NCBI GenBank assembly: GCA_049965515.1
Contig: JBMFWG010000057.1
Coordinates: forward strand, 1 to 10,232
From: UBA4572 sp049965515
GTDB taxonomy: Bacteria; Nitrospirota; Leptospirillia; Leptospirillales; Leptospirillaceae
Length of the DNA stretch: 10,232 nt
Direction: 5' to 3'
In this document: piece after piece, positions 1 through 5,576 of the stretch
Layout of the letters: every line of letters starts with the position of its first letter
Numbering within the stretch: position 1 is the stretch's first letter
Notes under the pieces: generated by a model
What the model saw: only the letters and a program-made list of their open reading frames with translations
Database searches by the model: none
What the model was told of the DNA's origin: nothing
Made by a program: the position numbers and the translations under genes

Positions 1-240
1 TCTCAAGCAGGCGGCATGACCCTAAAACAGGTATCAATCATGAACTTTATAGAATCTCACAAATCTGACGTGCACCCCTTGACGCCTTCTCTCCCTGACA
101 CTGGCGACACTTGTTCCTGTGATCTGGTATCATGGTCAGGAAAGTCGCATCACTGGTCCGGAGTCCCGGAGATTTCCAGGCTCCGTCCGCCTGACCAGAA
201 TGAAACCTCCGTCACGCCCCTGACTCCGGAGACTGATATC
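1..240 (+). other. Upstream region of the MNIO gene, probably non-coding
   Basis: This stretch is open in frame with the MNIO gene and would add 75 residues from the ATG at 16, including a Cys-Ser-Cys motif (codons near 112-120). These residues do not resemble the family, and the codons are less GC-rich at third positions than those after 241. An extended -10-like TGGTATCAT lies at 125-133 but has no convincing -35. In frame +2 the first 19 bases read ...LKQAA then TGA, which could be the last codons of an upstream gene. I see no RNA gene or strong repeat here. Confidence 0.35.
228..232 (+). promoter_or_regulatory. Shine-Dalgarno GGAGA that favours the GTG start at 241
   Basis: GGAGA ends 8 bases before the GTG at 241. 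The in-frame ATGs at 16 and 40 have no comparable site. This motif is the main reason for the short reading of the MNIO gene. Confidence 0.5.
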
Positions 241-1554
241 GTGCCATTGATCGCTCCCGGCGACCGGCCCCTTGCAGGACTCTCCACCGATCTTTACTTT
301 CCTCCCGTTGCCGATCTTCTCCGGCATCTGGAAGACTCCCCCCCGGAGTATCTCGAGATCTTTCGGGCAAGGACCGTCGATCTCAAGGAGATCAGGAGCC
401 TCCTCCCTCCGACCCTTCCCCTGACCTACCATGGGGATTGCCTGTGGTACACCCAGCCAAGCTATTCAAGCCATCCGGCTTTCAGGGAGGAGGAGCGGCG
501 GGCCAGCCGTCACCTGGAGGCTCTTGGCTCCCCCTGGATGATCCACGAGTGCGCCCAGAAATCAATTGAAGGTTTCGACTTTGGTCTTTATGCCCCCCCC
601 CTTTTGACACCCGAGAGTGCCCGGGTCGCCCGGGAGGGGGCCATGACTCTCGCACAAGCCATGGCAGGACGACTTCTTCTGGTGGAGACCCCCCCCTTCC
701 CCCCGCACCCCCCGGGAGAGATGGATCTGGCAGATTTCTTCGATGTCCTGACCCGGGGGACGTCTCTTGCCATCGGGCTGGACCTCGGACATTGCCTCAC
801 CTATTTTGCCGCCTCGGGACGCCCCATCGACATCCCTTCGACCCTTGCCTGGCTTCGGGGATTTCCCCTCGAGAGGGTCGTCGAGATCCATACGGGAGGA
901 ATGCATTTTCTTCCCGTCGACGGCCAGGTTTGGCCTCTTGATGACCACTCTTGCCCATTGCCGGACCTTCTGTTCGACCTTCTCGAGGCTGTCCTCTCCC
1001 AGCTTCACCTTCCCGCGCTCCAGGGAGTGGCCCTCGAAGTCGATAACAAGGAGAGCCGGCTGGCCGCAAGAGAATTTGGTCGCTTTCGTGACATTGTCAG
1101 GGATCATGCCAAACCGGGGGGGGGGCTCCTTCCCTTGGCCAATCCCCCCCGGCCCCCCCTGTCACCCGCCGACCGGGAGACAGTCAGGGAAGGCTACAGG
1201 CATCTCGCCCGGGCCCTTGCCGGAGGGACGGCCTCTCCCTATGCCCAACATCTCTACCCCCAGGAAATCTGGGAATTTGGCGGGAATATGGAGGCACTTT
1301 TTCCGGAGACACTTGCACTTCTGCGGAAATCCGGCGTCGACGTTCGGGACTCCTTTGTTCATTATTTTAACTGCGAGCCCCATGAAAGCCTTCCCGGCGA
1401 GGACTTTCTCGAAATCAAGATCCGAAGGTCAGGAAACTGGATCGACGCCCTGGCGGGAACGATCCCCACACTCCTTCCCTCGCTCAGAAAGACCTGGGAT
1501 CGCGAGGCCCAGTCTCTCCTTTATGCCCAACACCTTTACAATGGAGATCCCTGA
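241..1554 (+). CDS. MNIO (DUF692) multinuclear iron oxygenase-like enzyme with extra C-terminal domain
   Basis: Likely a cytoplasmic TIM-barrel enzyme of the DUF692/MNIO family (MbnB, TglH relatives), whose members use two or three iron atoms to modify cysteines or other residues of peptides. With the GTG at 241 the protein has 437 residues. Visible candidate metal ligands, in family order, are H64 (YHGD), E149 (LLVETPP), D181 and H184 (GLDLGH), H217 (EIHTGG), D235/H236 (LDDHSCP) and E266 (ALEVDN). The barrel ends near residue 290. A Gly-Pro linker then leads to about 140 further residues that I do not recognise; typical family members are about 280 residues long. The frame stays open to the window edge, with ATGs at 16 and 40. 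I prefer 241 because GGAGA lies 8 bases upstream, the family domain starts just after it, and the upstream codons look non-coding. The next gene overlaps its stop. Family membership is quite sure; the substrate is unknown. Confidence 0.82.
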   Translation: MPLIAPGDRPLAGLSTDLYFPPVADLLRHLEDSPPEYLEIFRARTVDLKEIRSLLPPTLPLTYHGDCLWYTQPSYSSHPAFREEERRASRHLEALGSPWMIHECAQKSIEGFDFGLYAPPLLTPESARVAREGAMTLAQAMAGRLLLVETPPFPPHPPGEMDLADFFDVLTRGTSLAIGLDLGHCLTYFAASGRPIDIPSTLAWLRGFPLERVVEIHTGGMHFLPVDGQVWPLDDHSCPLPDLLFDLLEAVLSQLHLPALQGVALEVDNKESRLAAREFGRFRDIVRDHAKPGGGLLPLANPPRPPLSPADRETVREGYRHLARALAGGTASPYAQHLYPQEIWEFGGNMEALFPETLALLRKSGVDVRDSFVHYFNCEPHESLPGEDFLEIKIRRSGNWIDALAGTIPTLLPSLRKTWDREAQSLLYAQHLYNGDP

Positions 1555-1973
1555 TGATGAAACAACATTCGCTTAAAATCCCTCCATTTCTTTTCAGAAC
1601 GCTTGCAGGGGTGCTTCTTCTCTTGCCGCTTTCCTGCCAGTCAGCCTCCCGCACCCTCCCTCCACCCTCCTCAAAGGCCCGTTTCGAGGGAGTCATGCGC
1701 TGGAAAACACATCCGATCTCCCGGGCTGCGCTATTTCTTTCGGACAAGAACCATCCGGGCCCCGAGATTGAGTTTCTGACACGCGCTGATGGCCGTTTTT
1801 CCTACGACCTTCCCCCCGGAACCTACCTCCTGAGATCGGCGCCGACCACCATGTGCCCCATCAAGGGAGAGGTCCGGCTTAAAGCTGGAGAAAACTCCTA
1901 TACGATCAAGGTTCATCCCCTTTCCTTCCTCTCCTGCCGAAAGGGGACGATCCAGAGGACATCCCCTCGGTAG
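1554..1973 (+). CDS. Small exported (possibly lipid-anchored) protein with carboxypeptidase-regulatory-like beta-sandwich
   Basis: 139 residues. The N-terminus has basic residues (K3, K8, R15), then a hydrophobic stretch at about 17-26, then Ser-Cys (C28). The Cys position suggests a lipoprotein, but the box reads LPLSC, with Pro at -3 and Leu at -2, which is not canonical, so a type I signal peptide is possible. Residues about 43-120 have the pattern of a carboxypeptidase-regulatory/transthyretin-like fold, with the typical turn DGRFSYDLPPGTYLL. Two further cysteines, C101 and C128, could form a disulfide. The ATG at 1554 shares one base with the MNIO stop (TGATG), and GGAGA sits 6 bases upstream inside the MNIO gene, so translation is probably coupled. 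The second ATG at 1557 is an alternative start. No enzymatic motif is visible. It may be a partner or even a target of the MNIO enzyme; that is inference. Confidence 0.7.
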   Translation: MMKQHSLKIPPFLFRTLAGVLLLLPLSCQSASRTLPPPSSKARFEGVMRWKTHPISRAALFLSDKNHPGPEIEFLTRADGRFSYDLPPGTYLLRSAPTTMCPIKGEVRLKAGENSYTIKVHPLSFLSCRKGTIQRTSPR

Positions 1974-2112
1974 ACCCTCAAGAGGATCGACACAGAGACC
2001 GAAAAGATTTTAAGGACGAGGGGTGTGTCTTACGCACACGAGGATCGGGATTTCCGATCAAGAACCGACATTAACCAGGCAGATTCCAGGGCGTTATTCC
2101 AAAAACCTCGCG

Positions 2113-2118
2113 AAAGGA
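2113..2118 (+). promoter_or_regulatory. Shine-Dalgarno AAAGGA deciding the receptor start
   Basis: AAAGGA ends 8 bases before the ATG at 2127. The GTG at 2025 has a GAGGGG almost touching it, which is too close to serve well. The protein from 2127 begins MGLFSR, a natural start for a soluble receptor. Confidence 0.55.
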
Positions 2119-2126
2119 TGAAGACA

Positions 2127-3224
2127 ATGGGTCTCTTCAGCAGACATTCGGCACCGGCTCAGGAACAATCTTCTGAACCACAGCTACGTTCCGAAGACAA
2201 CTCCATGAATTCCGAGCTCGCCGCGCGCGCCTCCCGGGCGGAGCGTGAGGCTGAAATGGCGCGCCAGGAGGTCGAGCGGACAAAGGCCACGATGGAGTTC
2301 ACCCGACAAATTCTCTCTCATGTGAAGGATTTTGGAGAGTCGATCTTTAGTATTCGAAGCTCGCTTGTCTCCCTTTCCGAGGTTCTGGCCTCCGAAAAGG
2401 CCACCATGGCGGAAACCGACCAGGTGGCTCTTCAGGCCTCCCAGACGGTAAACGGAATCTCGGAAAACATGACCCGACTCTCCCAGGCCTCCCAGACGGC
2501 GGCGCGGGAGGTCGAGGGGCTCTCGGAGCGGGCAGGACAGATCGGGGCTATCGTCAATGCGATCCGGGAGATTGCGGACCAGACAAACCTTCTGGCCCTC
2601 AATGCCGCCATCGAGTCTGCCCGAGCCGGGGAGCAGGGTCGGGGCTTTGCCGTCGTCGCCGACGAAGTCCGGAAGCTGGCCTCCCGCACCTCCACTGCCA
2701 CACAGGAGATCTCCTCTCTGGTCACCGCCATCCAAAACGCCACCCAATCTGCCAAGGTCGCGATGGAAGCCCTCTCCAAGCAGTCGGAGATCCTTTCCGC
2801 AGCAGGAGCCGGAGCCTCGCAGAGTATGGAGGGAATGGTTTCCTCCTTTCAGCACATGGAGTCCACGATCGAACGCTCGGCGCTCGGCGGATTCCTTGAA
2901 GTTGTCAAGATGGATCATCTTGTTTTCAAGTTCGAAGTCTACCTCGTTTTCTTCGAACTCTCCGACAAGAAGCCCGAAAGCTTTGCCAGCCATCGCAACT
3001 GCCGTCTCGGCAAGTGGTACTACGATGGAGATGGCCGGAAGCTCTCGGGAAAAGCCGGATTCCGGGAACTTGAATCTCCTCACGAAGCGGTCCACAAATA
3101 TGGACTCGAGGCACTCACCAACTTCTTTTCGGGGAATCTCGACCGTGCCATTCAGGCTCTTGGGTCTATGGACAAGGCCAGCATGGAGGTCCTCATGCTG
3201 ATCGATCGCCTTGGCAAAGCCTGA
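2127..3224 (+). CDS. Soluble methyl-accepting chemotaxis protein with C-terminal CZB zinc-binding domain
   Basis: 365 residues, with no membrane segment or periplasmic domain, so this is a cytoplasmic chemoreceptor in the style of Helicobacter TlpD. Residues about 25-75 are charged coiled coil. About 80-245 form the signalling domain, with the conserved hairpin tip at about 149-182 (IADQTNLLALNAAIESARAG, then GRGFAVVADEVR), which contacts CheA and CheW. The CZB domain covers about 255-355. Its zinc ligands are visible as H264 (MDHLVFK), C292 in the core motif CRLGKWYYDG, and H319 and H323 (PHEAVH). CZB domains are known to bind zinc tightly and, in TlpD and related proteins, to react to hypochlorous acid through the zinc-bound cysteine. 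A longer GTG start at 2025 is possible but has a poorly spaced ribosome site; the ATG at 2127 has AAAGGA 8 bases upstream. cheZ follows 189 bases downstream, fitting one chemotaxis pathway. Confidence 0.92.
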   Translation: MGLFSRHSAPAQEQSSEPQLRSEDNSMNSELAARASRAEREAEMARQEVERTKATMEFTRQILSHVKDFGESIFSIRSSLVSLSEVLASEKATMAETDQVALQASQTVNGISENMTRLSQASQTAAREVEGLSERAGQIGAIVNAIREIADQTNLLALNAAIESARAGEQGRGFAVVADEVRKLASRTSTATQEISSLVTAIQNATQSAKVAMEALSKQSEILSAAGAGASQSMEGMVSSFQHMESTIERSALGGFLEVVKMDHLVFKFEVYLVFFELSDKKPESFASHRNCRLGKWYYDGDGRKLSGKAGFRELESPHEAVHKYGLEALTNFFSGNLDRAIQALGSMDKASMEVLMLIDRLGKA

Positions 3225-3300
3225 TGGAGTCTCTTTCCAAAATATGCTAACCTGAAGGGAAACGCTCACCGAAAGCAGGGCCCTTTGGCGAGGGACCTCT

Positions 3301-3330
3301 CGTGTTCTGGCGTGTTCTGGCGTTTTCTGG
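3301..3330 (+). repeat. Three tandem 10-bp direct repeats upstream of cheZ
   Basis: The unit CGTGTTCTGG occurs twice head to tail (3301-3310, 3311-3320), followed by a one-mismatch copy CGTTTTCTGG (3321-3330). The array lies 83 bases before the preferred cheZ start. A 10-base period places the copies on one face of the helix, as expected for a regulator array, but replication slippage could also produce it. No matching -35/-10 or -24/-12 promoter is clear beside it. Confidence 0.6.
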
Positions 3331-3400
3331 CAGAAAAGGGCAGCTTCCGCATTGATGACGAGCGCAAAGGATTTTTCATCACCAACCATCTAAACGGGGG

Positions 3401-3407
3401 AAGGAAG
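3401..3407 (+). promoter_or_regulatory. Shine-Dalgarno AAGGAAG deciding the cheZ start
   Basis: AAGGAAG ends 6 bases before the ATG at 3414. The frame is open further upstream to a TTG at 3285, but that reading has a weak ribosome site and would translate the tandem repeats, so 3414 is preferred. Confidence 0.55.
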
Positions 3408-3413
3408 AATTCG

Positions 3414-4436
3414 ATGCAGATCATGACATTTCCCCTGGCCAAGGGCATCGATCTGGGAATCCGGATGACAGAGATCAGGAAGATCGAATCTCTTAAAGAC
3501 CTTCCTGAAGACAAGAAGGCCATGCTCTCCCATCCACAGGAGTGGTTCGGTCTTCCGGTTCCCGAAGACCCTAACCGTCTGAAGGGAATCTCACTCTCCT
3601 CCTGCCGGGAAGCCATCATTGCGGTTCCGCGGGTGGGACGGATTCTCCGCATTTTCGACAGCGCCAGAGAAGGATCCCCTCACCCGGAACGTTCATTTCT
3701 TACCCATCTCCGAACAATCGAAGGAACGGATGTATGGGTTCTTGACGTTCCCACCTTTCGGGCAGCCCATGGATGGGGCGAATCCTCCTCAGCAACGGCG
3801 ACCGCCTCCCCCCAGACACGGAGCGACGGGAAAGACTCCCCCCCGACACTGATCCAGCAAGTGGGTCAGACGGCCAGAGATATCCAGCGCGTTCTCTCCC
3901 TTTCCGCCTCCTTGGTGGACACCCTCCGATTCATGGAAGGCAAGCTCCCGGAGACCTCCCACGGTCTGGAGATCATCAGCCAGATGACGGAAGATGCCGC
4001 GCATAAGCTTATGAATACACTGGAGTCTCTCCTCGAGGAACACGAGGCGATCCGGAAGATCCTTGCTGACGACCAGACCAAGAAATCCGGCCAAAAGGAA
4101 AAAATCGAAGAGATCCTCGCCTCTGCCGACGAGAGGATCATGCATGGGTTCGAAGCTATGGCCTTTCAAGACCTCGTTGGGCAAAACATCAAGCTCATCG
4201 GAGGCCATCTTCGGGACCTGGAATCCCGTCTCGTCCAGATTCTCATCGAGACAAACCAGGCTTCCCCGAAAGACTCCACCGGCACACCCGGCGCCAGATC
4301 TTCCGCGGGGGATCCGTCCAATAGCTCCGGCACAAAATCAGCCGCTTCCCCGACTGAGACATTGAAAGGGGTCGGAGCGACCGGAGATATCGATCAGAGT
4401 GCGGTGGACCAGCTTCTCTCCGAATTCGGCTTCTAG
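3414..4436 (+). CDS. cheZ: CheZ-type CheY-phosphate phosphatase with extra N-terminal domain
   Basis: 340 residues from the ATG at 3414; E. coli CheZ has 214. The C-terminal two thirds (about 140-290) form the long helical CheZ hairpin. The catalytic segment reads MAFQDLVGQNIKLI; D253 and Q257 match Asp143 and Gln147 of E. coli CheZ, where Gln147 positions the water that attacks phospho-Asp. A Ser/Thr/Pro-rich linker (about 290-325) leads to the last residues QSAVDQLLSEFGF, which match the C-terminal CheY-binding peptide of CheZ (VDDLLDSLGF). The protein should dephosphorylate CheY-P and reset the flagellar switch. The first about 120 residues are not part of normal CheZ. Their strand pattern (MTFPLAKGIDLGIRMTEI, later EGTDVWVLDVPTF) faintly recalls a CheW-like domain. 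The LexA-like gene follows after 11 bases. Confidence 0.88.
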   Translation: MQIMTFPLAKGIDLGIRMTEIRKIESLKDLPEDKKAMLSHPQEWFGLPVPEDPNRLKGISLSSCREAIIAVPRVGRILRIFDSAREGSPHPERSFLTHLRTIEGTDVWVLDVPTFRAAHGWGESSSATATASPQTRSDGKDSPPTLIQQVGQTARDIQRVLSLSASLVDTLRFMEGKLPETSHGLEIISQMTEDAAHKLMNTLESLLEEHEAIRKILADDQTKKSGQKEKIEEILASADERIMHGFEAMAFQDLVGQNIKLIGGHLRDLESRLVQILIETNQASPKDSTGTPGARSSAGDPSNSSGTKSAASPTETLKGVGATGDIDQSAVDQLLSEFGF

Positions 4437-4447
4437 AGCCCCCCGCC

Positions 4448-5140
4448 GTGCGCCCGCTCACGGAAAAGCAACGAGAAGCCCTGGAGTTCATCGCGGCAAC
4501 GATCCGTCACACGCATCGCCCCCCCACCATCATGGAACTCTCCCTCCACATGGGATCTTCCGGAAGCAGCCGGCGAGGGCTGGGACACATTGAAGCCCTC
4601 GTCCGGAAGGGGTACATTACAAGAGAGCCGGGACAGGCACGCTCCCTTCGACTCACCCGGGCCGCCGAAGACCTCCTCGAGAAGGGGTCCCCTTCGTCCG
4701 CAAGAGAGATTCCCCTGCTTAGGGAAGAGATGTCGGGGGGGCTTCCGGAGACAACAATTAAAGTGCCGGGATTCCTTTTGGGAGCCTCTCCCGATTTTGC
4801 CTTTCGCCTCGACAGGGAGGCGTCCTTTCCCGACAAAAGAATTGATCGCGGGGACATCCTCTTAATCGAGAAATCTCCGACATGGATGCCGGGCTCGGGA
4901 GACATCGTTGTTGTCGAAGACCCTCTCCTGGGAAAACTGACCTTGGGGATTGTGTCTAAAAAGTACGGGCTCTTTGCCCTGACTCCCCCCGGAGAGAGGC
5001 CACAACGCCATGAACTGAGAAAAAAGGATTTGATCCAGCGGATCCGGGGACGCGTTGTCGGTCTTATTCGCCCCCTTCTTCCGGACACCGCACACCTCCC
5101 GCCCCCCGGGAAAGGAAAGGACTCCCCCGATGAACGATGA
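4448..5140 (+). CDS. LexA-like repressor with degraded autoprotease site
   Basis: 230 residues from a GTG that has only a weak ribosome site (AGAG about 11 bases upstream) but gives a typical LexA N-terminus (LTEKQREALEFI). Residues 1-70 are the LexA winged helix: RPPTIMELSLHMG, then GHIEALVRKGYITREPGQARSLRL, aligned with LexA PPTRAEIA... and LKALARKG. Residues about 90-210 follow the S24 peptidase fold, with IDRGDILLIEK and the late RIRGRVVGLIR strand. S126 (EASFPD) lines up with the catalytic Ser119. The Lys156 position (VTVK) reads LTLG, giving G167, and the Ala-Gly cleavage bond appears to be Ser-Gly or Gly-Gly (EMSGGLP). It therefore probably binds DNA as a dimer but may not self-cleave with RecA. 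It overlaps the next gene by 11 bases. Its targets are unknown; I see no clear LexA palindrome in front of it. Confidence 0.82.
   Translation: MRPLTEKQREALEFIAATIRHTHRPPTIMELSLHMGSSGSSRRGLGHIEALVRKGYITREPGQARSLRLTRAAEDLLEKGSPSSAREIPLLREEMSGGLPETTIKVPGFLLGASPDFAFRLDREASFPDKRIDRGDILLIEKSPTWMPGSGDIVVVEDPLLGKLTLGIVSKKYGLFALTPPGERPQRHELRKKDLIQRIRGRVVGLIRPLLPDTAHLPPPGKGKDSPDER
5111..5120 (+). promoter_or_regulatory. Shine-Dalgarno AAAGGAAAGG for the overlapping membrane protein gene
   Basis: AAAGGAAAGG lies inside the 3' end of the LexA-like gene and ends 9 bases before the ATG at 5130. It supports this start over the TTG/GTG-type start near 5055, which would add 25 Pro/Arg-rich residues shadowing the LexA-like frame. 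Confidence 0.5.
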
Positions 5141-5573
5141 AGGATTTGGACAGAGATCTTCCGAAAGACCCGCCCAGAGCCCCGACACCTATATCCCGGG
5201 TGTCTGCAATATCGACCGAAAAGGCCGATGGATCCGGGGGGCCGGAGCCTTCGCGGGATTCGTCTTCGTCATCATTTATAACGAAAAGTGGCGTCTTGTC
5301 TTTTCCCATCCGGCCCTCTATGCCGGCGGAATGGTCCTCCTCGCCTCCGGGACCGCCCTCTCCCTGATCCAGGCCATGGCCTCCTTCTGCGTGGTCGACG
5401 GCTTACTCGGGAGGACGCTCCTTTCTGCCGACCACCTCCCGGCATCGGTCAGAAGCCCCGAATCCCGCAAGAAAGATACGACACGGGCCCTTCTCCTGAT
5501 CGGAGGAGCCTTCGTTGCAGGATTTCTCTTTTCTGCAGTTCTCCTGGTCTCGGAGATCAACGCCTCCCGCTAG
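5130..5573 (+). CDS. Small three-helix membrane protein with PGVCNI motif
   Basis: 147 residues. Hydrophobic segments at about 37-50, 61-89 and 119-142 suggest three inner-membrane helices. Before the first is YIPGVCNID (21-29), and the second contains LIQAMASFCVVDGLLG. From memory, this pair (PGxCNI before the first helix, and a Q...FCV..GL.G stretch after the second) occurs in a family of small uncharacterised bacterial membrane proteins; I cannot name the family or a function. C26 and C87 are the two shared cysteines. The start overlaps the LexA-like stop by 11 bases, and the helicase ATG follows 3 bases after this stop, so the three genes are very probably co-translated from one message. 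The conserved cysteines make a redox or metal role possible, but nothing in the sequence proves it. Confidence 0.72.
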   Translation: MNDEGFGQRSSERPAQSPDTYIPGVCNIDRKGRWIRGAGAFAGFVFVIIYNEKWRLVFSHPALYAGGMVLLASGTALSLIQAMASFCVVDGLLGRTLLSADHLPASVRSPESRKKDTTRALLLIGGAFVAGFLFSAVLLVSEINASR

Positions 5574-5576
5574 GGT

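Noticed and set aside
562..1576. Long open frames on both strands across the MNIO gene (for example 562-1107 minus, 767-1576 plus)
   Set aside because: They shadow the MNIO ligands in other frames, are rich in Pro, Arg and Ser, and have no family features.
2034..2060. Sigma-28 (FliA)-like promoter before the chemoreceptor, TCCGATCA at 2053-2060
   Set aside because: The -10 resembles GCCGATAA, but the place of the -35 reads GCACACGA instead of TAAAGTTT.
2433..2499. 16-base direct repeat CAGGCCTCCCAGACGG at 2433 and 2484
   Set aside because: It is in frame (QASQT twice, 17 codons apart) and is explained by the repeating coiled coil of the receptor.
3311..3345. Sigma-54 -24/-12 site around the TGGC repeats
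   Set aside because: GG and GC elements occur, but their spacing is one base short of the required distance in each pairing.
2184..3389. 401-codon open frame on the minus strand
   Set aside because: It lies wholly opposite the chemoreceptor, whose domains are unmistakable; the translation has no recognisable domain and reflects GC-rich codon bias.
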